A stretch of 52,927 nucleotides of DNA, taken from positions 1-52,927 of the forward strand of contig JAEUWP010000040.1 of assembly GCA_018524725.1 (NCBI GenBank). Direction: 5' to 3'. Each line of letters starts with the position of its first letter. The first letter of the stretch is position 1. Under the pieces are notes generated by a model. That model saw only the letters and a list, made by a program, of their open reading frames with translations. It was not told the origin of the DNA and made no database searches. Made by a program: the position numbers and the translations under genes. Shown one piece after another: positions 22,385 through 33,511 of the stretch. The stretch is from Podaxis mareebaensis (Eukaryota; Basidiomycota; Agaricomycetes; Agaricales; Agaricaceae).

Positions 22385-24631
22385 TTAGACCCGGTTCGGA
22401 GATTCCAACAACTTAATGTCCTCATCATATGACCCTCTCCTCGGATGGCCCAATTCCAACGCGACACGGACACTTCCACTCGTATTAGCCCAGTTACTCT
22501 TGTTTCGACGATGGCTCAGAATTCCCCTGTCTGCATCCATGTTTACGAACGAGGGATTGGCAGAACTAGCGTAGGGGAAACTCGGCATCGGCATCAACGT
22601 CGGCGTCGCCACATGTGGACCGCCACCCCTGCCTTGAACCCGCAAAGCGGACATGCCAACGACAACGCGGCCAACGGAAGTATGATTAAAGACGTGCCTC
22701 ATGCGTTCGAAAGTCAAGGAACGAGTGATAAGAAGGAACACGGCTCCGAGGAATGATGGCGCCCAGATGAGGAGGAGGATAAAGCCCGGGATGGCATACT
22801 TGAAGTCATACTCGATCGTCTTCAAGTGGTCGGCTACCCAAAGGGTGTCGTTCGCTTGAGTACCGATAAAATTATTGGCCGCCATGTCCGTCCAGATGAG
22901 ATTTCGTATGCGAATGTTTCCGGCGGTAGGATCCTGTGTGACCAAGGACTGGAGCCTTGACTTTACGGAGTAGTCGGACCTTCCGGAGTAGTCTGTAACG
23001 GATTCACCGTCGTCCGACGGCATCCCACTTTCATAGATCATGCCCCATAGATGTGCATGACCACCCGCAGGAAAACCGGCAGGGAAGACATTCCACATGG
23101 AAGCTCCACCCGCTGGTAGGTAGAAACTGTCCGCGCGGATGGTCCAAAGCGAGGGATCGTTCTCAAACCGGTCATCAACACGTCCCCACATTAAATCGAT
23201 ATCGGAGATTGTCATGTTCGTCTTCTCAGTTGCCCATAACACATTTGTTTGGCTTTTCGCACGAGAAACGCGCAGGTCTTGGATGCGTGTGGTACCGTTT
23301 GTGGAAAACGCGACTGTCTGGATAGATGCACGTGTGGCACTTGAGCATGCATGAATACCCTGGCGCCACTTTGATCCACGGTTAAAGACCCGTGGATCCC
23401 CACCGTCCGTTCGAAGAGGAGGACCAAGGAAAATCCCACAAGCAACATGGACGTTAGTCACGTTCGCTGTATCTTGTCCTCCATAGCCTTGGCATATAAT
23501 ATCACCCGTTGATGCTGCAGTGCTGTTGAGGTAACTGATAGGAAGGACACTCATCTGGCCAATGTCAATGCCAGAAATAGAGAAACTGAGGGAGGACATG
23601 TTGAGGGGGTGGGGGGCGCCAATAAAGGACGAATCACGGGTGGCATTGAGGGCCTCCATCGCGAACAAGTTGCTGTATACTGCCCCCTTGTAGGCGTGTT
23701 GGAAGAGGTCGATATGCTGGCCGTCACGATTGAGAGAAGGGGGTACACGGGTGAGATTAACGAACCCCCCATGATCTGTAATGTTAAAGATCTTGATTGA
23801 ACCTTCGGGCCCACTATCCGGCATGAAATAATCGACCGTCAAGTTGGTATCGACGCATTGTGTAACTGGCTCAAGCCAAAGGATGTCCTGAGACCACGTT
23901 CCACCATGCGGAGTATCGGGGAGTGTTTGGTTCCAGAAGCCGATTCCTGGATGGTCTGGTGACATATCGACCACGATGCCCTCAGCTGCAAAGATATCGT
24001 CGCGCAAGATAAAGGTTTGCGCGGATCCAACGAACCCAACGCTAGAGTTTTGCTTAGCATCCCCTTCGTAAAATCTGCGGTATTGCATAGCGAATGGTCC
24101 GTGCAGGGTACTGTTGAAGACCTCGAGGACGGAAGGAGCGATGGCTGTAGTGTTTGGGTTATCATTCCCAGGACATGCCAATGCCTCGAAACTTCCACAT
24201 TGACGCCCATACACGAAGCTACCGCGATTTGGAGTGGTTGAGAGGGCAAGAGCAGAGGTATCCGGGACGTATTGTGCACGGACTTGGCGGAAGTTGGAGG
24301 CGACAACTGGGCCGTCAGCGAGACCCAATGGGAGAACAACTCCGGCTATGGCGACAAGGACCGTGGTGAGCGTGCCCAAGTGAGATATGGTATAAACTGC
24401 CGCTCCAGAGCGTCGATTGGAACTGGAGTCGGTCTGCAGAATGGTGGGCCATACAGACGAATGCAAAGTGCGACTAATGGAACTCCAAGAGAGGGCCGAA
24501 TTTTCTTTTGGCATGAAGTGAACGAGGAGTACAACGAGGGAAAGGGAGATGGTGAATTGAACGAAGATGATAGCGGCATTAATTATGGTCGCTGTTTGAG
24601 CCACGGATATTGGAGAAATAATATAAGTCAT
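22385..24631 (-). CDS. Three-helix membrane protein with large extracytosolic domain, intact copy
   Basis: A single long frame of 748 residues from the ATG at 24631. Helix 1 is near residues 15-40 (AAIIFVQFTISLSLVVLLVHF). Helix 2 is near 85-107 (HLGTLTTVLVAIAGVVLPLGL). A long domain follows, about 107-640, rich in N-glycosylation sequons (NTTAI, NSTLHG, NLTVDY, NVTNVH, NGTTRI and others). It has several cysteines and family-like stretches such as DDIFAAEGIVVDMSPDHPGIGFWNQTLPD. Helix 3 is near 645-668 (YAIPGFILLLIWAPSFLGAVFLLI), followed by a basic cytosolic tail. I do not recognise a named family. An upstream donor (GCG then GTAAGC, about 24694) and an acceptor just before the ATG mark an intron. 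A candidate first exon (ATG near 24764, MGDKWFPFACIPPP...) would join in frame and add about 25 residues. Confidence 0.8.
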   Translation of the reverse strand: MTYIISPISVAQTATIINAAIIFVQFTISLSLVVLLVHFMPKENSALSWSSISRTLHSSVWPTILQTDSSSNRRSGAAVYTISHLGTLTTVLVAIAGVVLPLGLADGPVVASNFRQVRAQYVPDTSALALSTTPNRGSFVYGRQCGSFEALACPGNDNPNTTAIAPSVLEVFNSTLHGPFAMQYRRFYEGDAKQNSSVGFVGSAQTFILRDDIFAAEGIVVDMSPDHPGIGFWNQTLPDTPHGGTWSQDILWLEPVTQCVDTNLTVDYFMPDSGPEGSIKIFNITDHGGFVNLTRVPPSLNRDGQHIDLFQHAYKGAVYSNLFAMEALNATRDSSFIGAPHPLNMSSLSFSISGIDIGQMSVLPISYLNSTAASTGDIICQGYGGQDTANVTNVHVACGIFLGPPLRTDGGDPRVFNRGSKWRQGIHACSSATRASIQTVAFSTNGTTRIQDLRVSRAKSQTNVLWATEKTNMTISDIDLMWGRVDDRFENDPSLWTIRADSFYLPAGGASMWNVFPAGFPAGGHAHLWGMIYESGMPSDDGESVTDYSGRSDYSVKSRLQSLVTQDPTAGNIRIRNLIWTDMAANNFIGTQANDTLWVADHLKTIEYDFKYAIPGFILLLIWAPSFLGAVFLLITRSLTFERMRHVFNHTSVGRVVVGMSALRVQGRGGGPHVATPTLMPMPSFPYASSANPSFVNMDADRGILSHRRNKSNWANTSGSVRVALELGHPRRGSYDEDIKLLESPNRV

Positions 24632-26999
24632 CCTTCTAGACGCTACGACTGTTAGAAAAGATGTTTCGGGGAGCTGTTGGACACATTGCTTACCGCTCAG
24701 GCAACGGGGGCAGGAAGGGTGGGGGGATGCAAGCGAAAGGAAACCATTTATCCCCCATTTCGTAAAGATGACCAGGGGTTCGATGATATCAATCGACTAA
24801 AATTGTAACGAACCATCGTGCCATTGCAACGTGAACCTTCAGATCTTCAAACGTGAAGTTGATGGGTCAGTAGTGTATCTATTTTTAGCTTTCGTGCTGT
24901 GCATGGGACGGAATAGTTGTAAGTTCGCATATGCTGGGCGGATTTGGTCCCACTGGCAGTGAGGTCTGGGCGTCTTCTGCCATCTCAACGCCACGCATGC
25001 ATGTTAGGTGGCAGCCTCGGCTGAAGCTGCAAAGTGATATAGATCTGTCGGGAGTCCCAAGGAAAAATTCATTGGTGACCCTTCCTAAGAATAGACGATT
25101 CATAATTGGCGGGCAGAGTAACCTACCCAAAGAACAATGCGGCTAATTCGTTTCGTGGAATCCACTACTGTCATTATGCCACACATGTCATCTACTGGAC
25201 GTATCAGGCCCCAAGGATATCAGGGGGCTTGACATTCGGCGGCATTGATATCTCTACTACAGCGTTGCGACGGTGTCGAAGTGGCAATTCGTATCGCAGA
25301 ACATCAAAGGCCATTTACTGGGGGATTTTCTATCTCGCCCGGTGTTAGTCTCAGCAAGAATGGAGCAACGGAAGTGGGGGCAATGAAATATGGGATTGCT
25401 TTTCTAAAGAATGCTCACACATAAGTTTGAGAAGATCTGGTGTCACACATCTGTGGACCCAGGCTGGACTCGTTCTCTTAGCGGGTGTACAAGCACCTGA
25501 GAGCTACTAAAGGATCTGTATTGCTGGGCTTGCCTTACAATAAAGCAAATCCGCAAGCGACAACTCAGATATGTCCAAAGCTTAGTCGGAGGATCCTTCA
25601 GATTTTCTCGGTGCTGAGCGGTGGCCCGGGACTCTTCCGGGGATTGCAGTAGCAAGACGCGTGGCCTAAGCGATACTATACCCGCTCAATTCTCGATATA
25701 AGAGTTTTTCGTGGTGCATTATTGGGGTAGTTGACTGTATGCCTCTGCATTGGCCAATACGAACTAAATATACTGACTCCTAACCCGTTGGGGGGAATAT
25801 CTTCAAACTCAAAAAATGACGACCTTCAGAACGCCGCTGCGAGAGCGCCGTCTCAGTTTTGTTCACACGCATTTCCTGCCTCCTCTCGTTGGAGTGCTCG
25901 GGACCTGGTAAATCTGAGATCTGTCAAACGTTTGGATAAAGTGAAGAACGATATAGAAAGAACGTAGTACAAAAGCATTACTATGTCAATCATCTGATTG
26001 CGTCTATCCGCTTCTTCTCCGTGTGCCGATATGGGCGGTGGTTGCCTTAGGGAGTCAATGGAAACTTCTCAGCAAAGAATTGATGTTTCTGGTCAAAGCC
26101 GAAAGAGCCCGTTGACCTTTGAATTGTAGACGGAAAGCGGAGGGGGACTGATAAGTGCTTATTTTTAGCTGAAACACGACTATTTGCATGTGAGCCCTCC
26201 TCGTGTTCACCCGCCCTATATCTGCTGATTCAGGAAAACTATCACTACCAAAAGAAGTTCTGAGTTGACCAAGAGGTGCGAGGTAACATAGACTAATAAG
26301 CAAAAAGACGGCACGGGAAATCCCGACGATTGCTTGTGTTCGTCATTTGGTCATACCTCGTCCTCATGGATACGTTCAGCACCCCATGATGAGATTTTAG
26401 TAGCGCTAATCTTAACGGCTAGAACAGTACCGTTGTCGTGGAAGTGTCAGAGGGAGACATGATGAGATACAATACACTACATGGCCTTTGCAATCGTCTA
26501 GAGCAGCCCTTTGTAGCTCCAGCACGGTTGTGGAACTATTATAATACGCCGCTTCAGGCAGCCCTCCAAGGTTCGTTGTTCCCTATCGTCTGTGTGTGTT
26601 CGCCTTCAAACTTTCATCAATGGTTCTGGGTACATCGGACCGATGTGATGCGTAGATCCACATCCCAACTGATGCGGTCGCGATGCTGAGAATACGCATG
26701 ATCTATCGCTTCAAGGCCTGGGAAGGGTTCTGGAGTGTCAAGAGAGGGATGTTCAAATGTTCAAGGGTGGATAACTGGGCAGGCCACGGTCTGGATTGGC
26801 TGAGTTAGGGGGTGGAAAGGCGAAGATTATGATCCAGGACGAGTCGGGGTTTTAATTGCGGATAGGTTAATACAGTACCTGTGAGAACAGGCTTGAGTAC
26901 ATACCCCATGGATATTCCTTCGCAGCTGTCCAACCTCTACCCATGCTCTAGTGCCGCCATGAAGTTGAGGTTCTGGAAGGAAAGAATTCCGAGGGACGA

Positions 27000-27330
27000 T
27001 GGGTGGGTCAGGTGGCATGTCAAGGACATTCTGCAACGAAAAGGCCTTAGGCGGGTTGAATGCAATATCTGCGCGGTGTTGGATCAGGGTCTAAGACGCG
27101 ACGAGTCCCCTGTCTGTGTGTTGCCCAGGTCCTACGAGTTTCTCGGCGCTTTTCTGTCCGCTTTCCTCCATGGCGTGTACTGCACCTTGTTGCCTTATTC
27201 GCAGCATTTATGATATCGTCGAGGAAGGGTTTAAGGAGAAAACTGGGATCTCGAAGATGAGTACAGGGACCTTCATTGGGACGTGGATGCCACGCGTACT
27301 ATGTCACACCCTAGCTGGATCATCTATATT
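27000..27330 (+). pseudogene. Broken relic of the hydrophobic ORF at 32761-33210
   Basis: The nucleotides align with 32700-33060 in unit 2 of the duplication, including TTTCTCGGCGC followed by a similar hydrophobic stretch. Here the reading frame changes: EFLGAFLSAFLHGVYC lies in one frame and IYDIVEEGFKEK in another. It is either a decayed gene copy or shared non-coding sequence that happens to be open in unit 2. Confidence 0.3.
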
Positions 27331-27879
27331 GATTCTTCCTTTGGCGCCGAACTGACATTTTCAAGCCGTGAATGGTAGGAAGAACAAAGGAGTGGATAGG
27401 ACTCGTCATAAGGTGGTGGTGTAACTGTAGATCTAGGAGTACTCGGCTTATTGTTATCGCGGAACGAGACTGAAAACCGTTGTCGACTCTCCGTTCGCAC
27501 GAAGTCTACCAGCCGTGGGGGACAACACCTTTATGGTTACTCAAGATTTATCAATGCTCCTGTTCAAGAAGAAGATCATGCACTCACGCGTACCTGTCTG
27601 CATTCCTTAGTCTCGTCTCTTTTATCACATCTACTTTTCCAGCTGTTGTCAGTGATCTATTGTGAGCTACCCTTTCCATTCATAGGGAGCTGGTGTCCAC
27701 TCGGTTGGTTGACTAGAAGGCCACCCACCCCTTGGTATTGGCACCATTAAAATCCTCCTGTTGCCTTTGCTCCAAAGGGGTAAGTCTCGTGCGGTGGTCC
27801 CAGCTCCTTGGCCCGCTGCAATGGCAATGAGTTGAAAGCAGTGAGCTAGGGATTTGTCGTGTGGGCACATTAACTGACG

Positions 27880-27950
27880 TGGAGTCGAGAATGTCAACAA
27901 ATGAGCATGTGGCATCCATCGCTTCAAGCTTGTTGGGAAGTGTGGCATAT
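27880..27950. repeat. Short dispersed repeat (partner at 32035-32110)
   Basis: Both copies contain GAGAATGTC ... GCATGTG ... CATCGCTTCAAGC ... GTTGG, with roughly three quarters of positions equal by eye. The copies are in the same orientation but not at corresponding places in the two duplication units. Confidence 0.4.
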
Positions 27951-27967
27951 ACTATAAAATATCAAAG

Positions 27968-30240
27968 TTAGTGACATAGTTTCTCCTCTAACAAATAAGG
28001 ACATCCGTCGCATCCTGAAGATTCCAACAACTGAATATCCTCGCCATATGGTCCACTCCTCGGATGGTCCAGTTGTAATATAACTCGAACACTCCCACCC
28101 CCATTGACCCAGTGGCCTTTGCCCCGACGGTGGCCTAGAATGCCCTTGTCCCCATTCATGTCCATGGATGAGGGATTGGAAGAATCAGCATAGTGGAATC
28201 TCGGTGTTGGCACTGACGTCATTATATGTGCTCCACCACCCCGATCTTGGACCCGCAGGGCTGATGTCCCAACAACAACACGGCCAATAGATGTATGATT
28301 GAGGACACTCTTCATGTGTTTGAAGGTCAAGGAACGAGTAATAAGAAGAAAGATGGACCCGAGGAATGATGGCAGCCAGATAAGGAGGAGGATCAAGCCT
28401 GGGATAGCATACTTGAAGTCATACTCGATTGTCCTCGAGTGGTCAGCCACCCACAGAGTGTCGTTTGTTTGGGTACCGATGAGGTTATTGGCCATCATAT
28501 CCGTCCAGATGAGATTGCGTATGCGAGCGTTCCCAGCAGCGGCATCCTGAGCAGCCAATGACTGAAGCCTGGACTTTATGGCGTAATCTGACTTGCCGGA
28601 GTAATCTACAACAAAATCATTTTCACCACTCGTACGTCCAGTTTCGTAGAGCTGGCCCCAAGCACATGCGTGAGCAGCAGCAGGAAAGCCAGGAGGGAAA
28701 GAGCCCCAAATGGAAGATGTGCCTGCTGGTAGAAAGAAACCGTCTGCACGGATAGTCAACAGAGAAGGATCATTCTCGTATTGGTCATCGACACGACCCC
28801 AGAGCAGGTCGATACCACCGATTGATATATTTGTCTTCTCCGTTGCCCATAGCACGTTCTCAACACTTTTCCCCCGAGAAAGTTGTAAATTCTGAATGTC
28901 AGCGGTCCCATTTGTCAAAACCAAATCGTCTGGATAGACGCACGCGTAGCACTCGAGCATGTGTAGATGCCCTGGCTCCATTTGGACCCATGATCGAAGA
29001 CCCGTGGATCCCCGTCGTCTGTTCGGAGAGGAGGACCCAGAAAGATCCCACAAGAAACATGGAGGCTATTCAGATTCGCTGTGTCTGCTCCTCCGTAGCC
29101 TTCGCATGCAAAAGACGCATCCAACGCTGCGGAATTATTGAGATAGCCGATGGGGAGGGCATTGACCTGGCCGAGATTATAGCCAGCAATAAAGGTATTG
29201 AAGGAGGATGTGTTGATGGGATAGGGGGCGCCCATAAAGGATGAGTTACGGGTGACATTAAGGAACTGCATCGCGAACAAGTTGCTGTATACTGCGCCGA
29301 AATAGGCGCGTTGGAAGAGGTCGATATGCTGGCCGTCGCGACTGAGACCAGGGGATGCACGGGTAAGATTGACGAACCCCCCATGATCCGTAAGGTTGAA
29401 GATGTCGATTTGACCTTCAGGCCCATCCATCAGGAAATAATCGACGGTCAAATTTGTATCGACACATTGCGTGACCGGCTCAAGCCAAAGGATATTCTGA
29501 GACCACGTTCCGCCGTTCCGGATCTCAGGGAGGGTCTGGTTCCAAAAACCGATCCCCGGATGGTCTGGCGACATGTCGATCACGAGGCCCTCAGCTACAA
29601 AGATATCATCGCGCAGGATAAAGGTTTGCGCAGATCCCATAAACGCAATACTACGGTTTCCTGTAGCATCCCCATGATAAAACCTGCGATATTGCATAGT
29701 GAATGGTCCGTGAGGGGTGCTGGTGAAAATCTCGCGAATGGAAGGTGCAATGGTTGTAGTATTTGGGTTGTCGTTCCCGGGGCAGGCCAATGGTTCGAGG
29801 GCTCCACATTCACGCCCATACACGAAACTGCCGCGGTTCGGAGTGGTTGAGGGGGCGAGGGGGGAAGTATCTGGGACATATTGTGCATGGACCTGGCGGA
29901 AGCTCGAAGTGACAACTGGGCCTTCAGCAAGACCCAATGGGAGAAGCACACCAGCTATAGCGACAAGAACCATTGTGAGCGTGCCCAAGTGAGATATGAC
30001 ATAAACTGTGGCTCCAGACTTTCGGCTGAAACTGGAATCGGTCTGCAGAAGGGTGGGCCATACAGACGAATGCAAAGTTCGACTGATGCAGCTCCAAGAG
30101 AGAGCCGTATTCTCTTTGGGCATGAAATAAATGAGTAGCATAGCAAGAGAAAGGGAAATAGTGAGCTGGATGAAGGTGACAGCGGTATTTATTACAGTGG
30201 CCGCTTGGGCCACGGATATTTGAGAGACAATATAAGTCAT
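27968..30240 (-). pseudogene. Three-helix membrane protein, second copy, frameshifted
   Basis: This is a close paralogue of the gene at 22385-24631, starting with the same MTYIxSxISVAQxATxIN. The first 441 residues are open down to 28915, where the frame stops just after SATRASIQT. The remaining part continues in another frame (VLTNGTADIQNLQLSRGKSVENVLWATEKTN) to the stop at 27968. In the intact copy this position reads TTTTCCACAAACGG. Here it reads TTTTGACAAATGG, one base shorter, with homology continuing on both sides. There is no splice signal at the spot. Both halves remain well conserved, with all three helices and most sequons kept. The break is therefore recent, or is an assembly or basecalling error. 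The C-terminus is slightly longer (SSGCDGCPYLLEEKLCH). Confidence 0.8.
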
Positions 30241-32760
30241 CCTTCTAGATAGCGTGAGCGAGACAGATGGGAGAAGGAGTCGAACATGTAGCTTACCGCC
30301 CGGACAACTAGGTCAGGAATGGCTAGGAAGTTTAGGCGAACGGTGGCGGCCTCGTTTTATCTCCTCCGTTCCGTAAAGATGAGTAAAACTTCAATGATAC
30401 TGATCATTTAAATTGCAACAAGCAATCACATCTTCGCATAGCTCAGTGGTATGATAATTTCGGCCCCTTGCATGAAGGACAGATTAATTGAAAGTTCGCA
30501 CATACTAGACACATTCAGAACTTCTGGAAGTGAGGTATGGGAAGGGGGATTCTGCTATACAATATCGTGCACAGATCTTGACGAGCGGTAATACCTTCCG
30601 CCAAAGTCATGAAGTGATATGAATCTGTCAGGAGCATCACCGTTGACACCTGTGTTTCGTGGCAAGAACGCCATTGGCGACCCTTTCTAGGAAAAGACAA
30701 TGCACGATTGGTAGAGTCAACCACAACCCGAAGGGTGATGTGTTCAACCCGGCCTAAAGGTCCACACCCTTTGTTATCCGAGCCTCACCTGACATCCGCT
30801 GGACTTATCAGGCCGTAATCATAGGAAGGGTCTGACATTCGGGGGTATTAAAGCATATTTGCAAGCCGTTTTTAGTGAGATTTTGGGTGTGAAGCGATTC
30901 AGTTTCAATTCAGTTTTCGCTGAGAACTCACTGAAAGTGGAGCTGCAAATATGCTCTATTGTTTCCTTTACAAACCATTTGCCACGATATCCGGTGACCT
31001 GTATCGCGCATACTCAGGACCCATTGAAGGGCGCATAATCACGATGACCTATCTTATTTGGTGATTTATCTCAGCAAGAACCGAGAGCAACAGGATAGGG
31101 AATAACCAGGGGACTTTGTCGTCAGGGAATGTTCACGCCCAAGTTCAAGAACTTGGTCTAATGTCCCACACTTGTGGTCTGAAGCTGGAACTCGTTCTGA
31201 TAAGGAATGTAAGAACGCTTGGCAGCTCCTAGGTGACTCATACCAGTGTACTACGCTTCACGATGAATGGCCCTCGAGTAAATGCTCAGATAAGTTACAA
31301 GCTTGATCGGAGAATCGATACGATGAGGCTCATAGGGCTCATGCAGAGTTCTTTGCATTCATTCGAATCCCTAGAGGTTCAAGTTGCAATCAGAGTGTTA
31401 CCTTCAGTTACGCCGCAGCTTACACTTATATCTCAGCTACTTTCTCCCCCAAGAGCCTCTATCCTAATCCAATCGCCATTTCTGCCTGCAGTCCCAATGT
31501 AGGTGATTGTACCATTAACTAATTGGCTAGCTTTGTTGATATAAATCCCCTGGTGAGTTCTCCCTTCCTGGCGCCGACATCGGCCCTCGTTGGAAAAAAA
31601 AGGAGTTCTCAAATGTACGAAAGGTCCCTTCGTGAGCGCTATAAGTAGTATCAATATGTTGATTATGGGGCTGGATGAATGCACACTAATTACTTTTCCG
31701 GTTTCGTCACCGTTTCGTGGTCTCGTCCGTGATTTCCTTGCGTAGTCTGTCTCGTGTTGTGAGTGCACGAGTCGTCTAAACCTTACCCCCAACTTCTTTC
31801 TTGCTCATATTCGTTTCTGCCACACGTGGCTCTTTGTCATGCTCAACATTCTTGATGCCACAAAGGCAACAAACGCCTAGAGGATACACATCGGAAACGC
31901 ACCACTGTCACGGTTCGAGGTCCAATGTCGTGTGCGAAAATGAGAATGGGACCATGTTGCAGGGGTGCATATTGCTGTCTCATCGCTCAGTGAGGCTTAT
32001 TTCAACAATTTACAGTCGAAGGGGACATCGAAACGCTCGGAGGTAGAGAATGTCGAAAAGCGCGCATGTGTCACACATCGCTTCAAGCCCGTTGGAAAGG
32101 CTTGCCATATGTATGTCATATCCTTGGAGGACATATGGAAAGACCAAACCTGACACATGTTGATACACCATTGTCGAACATCGTGAGTCCCAGCAACGCA
32201 TGATAGTCTGCACTGTTGTAGTTGCTCTGAATTAGTTACTGGGAGATACATATATGCAGTTATTAAATGGCTCAAGAGTGCTCACGTTCAATCTTATTCC
32301 ATAGGTCCCAAGGCTCTCGTGCGTTCGGCGTGACTTCGGTAGCCTTTCTCAGCCTCTCCGCTCATCTAAACTGGTCCATCCGATTTATCAAATTCGTTAA
32401 CTCGTCGCTTTCGCCCTCTTGCACTCTCGCCTTCACAAGTAGGCCCACGTTAGCCCACTTGAGGTAACCACTCTTCGTTGACTCCCATGGGCGCTTACCA
32501 AGCTCCGAAATTTCGACTTGGTCAAGTGTCGCATGCGAAGGGCACGGTTCAGGACGCGTTTTGGTTTTCGTTGCTAGCATAGGTTACTGTGGTGTCACGC
32601 AAGAATGACACTTGATATACATCCCGTGTTAATTTTTTTCCGTAGCTATAGTCTCGTCCATCAACCTCTGCTCGCATCCTGGCGTTTGCGATGAGATCGA
32701 AGTTCTCTTGGTGAGGAAGAACCACGGGCAGACCAGGTAGAATAGCAAAAATATCCCACA
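30241..32760. other. Intergenic flank of 3-TM copy 2; minus-strand coding-like fragments
   Basis: No complete gene. On the minus strand between about 32760 and 32300, two adjacent frames look protein-like: LIANARMRAEVDGRDYSYGK followed by LTRDVYQVSFLRDTT, and then LDQVEISELGKRPWESTKSG followed by INRMDQFRWAERLRKATEV. They cannot be joined without a frame change. They may be a decayed gene or exons of one I do not recognise. Confidence 0.35.
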
Positions 32761-33210
32761 ATGACTAAACCTCAGAAAGGTCAAACACGATTTTCGTGTG
32801 GTGCTCGAGCAGCTTTGGAATGCGACAAGTCCCTGGTCGACTTCCTGGGCGCCATCCCAGTCGCCACCAAGTTTCTCGGCGCGTTTGTCTGTCCATTTAT
32901 GGAGGAATTCCTCGGGTCCATCTACGCCGCCTTGTACAGCCTGGTTGCCGGATTTATCGTCAAGGAAAAGTTGAGGGGGGAAGCCGAGGAAGAACACTCA
33001 ATGTTAGACGCGCCTGTCACACATACTATGTCATGCCTGCAGCAGCTGTGCCTGTCACGTACAATGACGAGCACCACGCCCAGTTCTTCGCTAGCTGTCA
33101 TCTGGTCTGACTTATTCATCGGTTTACACAAATACAGCACTTATTCTGTCGCTCCCATACGAAAACACCGGCAGAAGCATAACGTGTGGGTAACACAATC
33201 CAATCGTTGA
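32761..33210 (+). CDS. Small ORF with hydrophobic helix, doubtful gene
   Basis: 149 residues from the ATG at 32761. The middle part (FLGAIPVATKFLGAFVCPF, then MEEFLGSIYAALYSLVAGFIV) could form one or two membrane helices and is followed by charged KEKLRGEAEEEH. The rest has no character. A homologous but frame-broken stretch occurs in the other duplication unit near 27000-27330. I cannot tell a young gene from chance openness, and I do not recognise the sequence. Confidence 0.25.
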   Translation: MTKPQKGQTRFSCGARAALECDKSLVDFLGAIPVATKFLGAFVCPFMEEFLGSIYAALYSLVAGFIVKEKLRGEAEEEHSMLDAPVTHTMSCLQQLCLSRTMTSTTPSSSLAVIWSDLFIGLHKYSTYSVAPIRKHRQKHNVWVTQSNR

Positions 33211-33511
33211 CCATTAACCGGTCATCTAATACCCGTTTCATCCGAAGTGATATAGCTCTCCAGAGTAACCTTCAATGCTCTAACCCTTGTCGTGGCGATG
33301 AGATCTAGCCTAGCTAACGAAGTAGGCTCCTATTAGGGTGAATGTCTGAAGGATTTGGTCGGATGTCACCAGAACCTCCATCCCCGTTCAAATACCCTCA
33401 CATCTTTCGGCGAATTCCTTGCCAAACTCAGCGGTCTCCGCATGTGAACATCCCCGGACGATGCACTCATATAATCTCTCACACACTCTTTGTCCGCAAT
33501 CACGTCTCTAA

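Larger units (their letters stand above)
22385..27400. repeat. Tandem segmental duplication, unit 1
   Basis: This holds the intact 3-TM gene and its upstream flank. Unit 2 lies about 5.6 kb to the right in the same orientation. Non-coding anchors shared with unit 2 include AAGTGATATAGATCTGTC and ATTGGTGACCCTTCCTAAG near 25035-25085, TTGACATTCGGCGG near 25230, the GAATGCTCACAC region at 25405-25500, and GAGTTTCTCGGCGCTTTTCTGTCC near 27135. Offsets to unit 2 grow from about 5.60 kb near the gene to 5.73 kb at the right end, so small insertions or deletions have accumulated. Confidence 0.75.
24632..27967. other. Intergenic flank of 3-TM copy 1; no intact gene
   Basis: 3.3 kb with no complete gene that I can support. 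It contains the upstream region of the intact 3-TM gene. At about 27000-27330 there is a frame-broken counterpart of the hydrophobic frame seen intact at 32761-33210. At 27880-27950 there is a short repeat also present at about 32035-32110. Confidence 0.5.
27968..33100. repeat. Tandem segmental duplication, unit 2
   Basis: Head-to-tail partner of the unit at 22385-27400. It holds the frameshifted 3-TM copy and a homologous upstream flank. Anchors: AAGTGATATGAATCTGTC and ATTGGCGACCCTTTCTAGG near 30615-30690, TCTGACATTCGGGGG near 30825, the GAATGTTCACGCCC region at 31122-31220, and AAGTTTCTCGGCGCGTTTGTCTGTCC near 32870. Confidence 0.75.

Noticed and set aside
24017..24655. Plus-strand frames over the 3-TM gene (also 29311-29850)
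   Set aside because: Antisense to a long conserved frame. They occur in both copies only because the coding strand is conserved.
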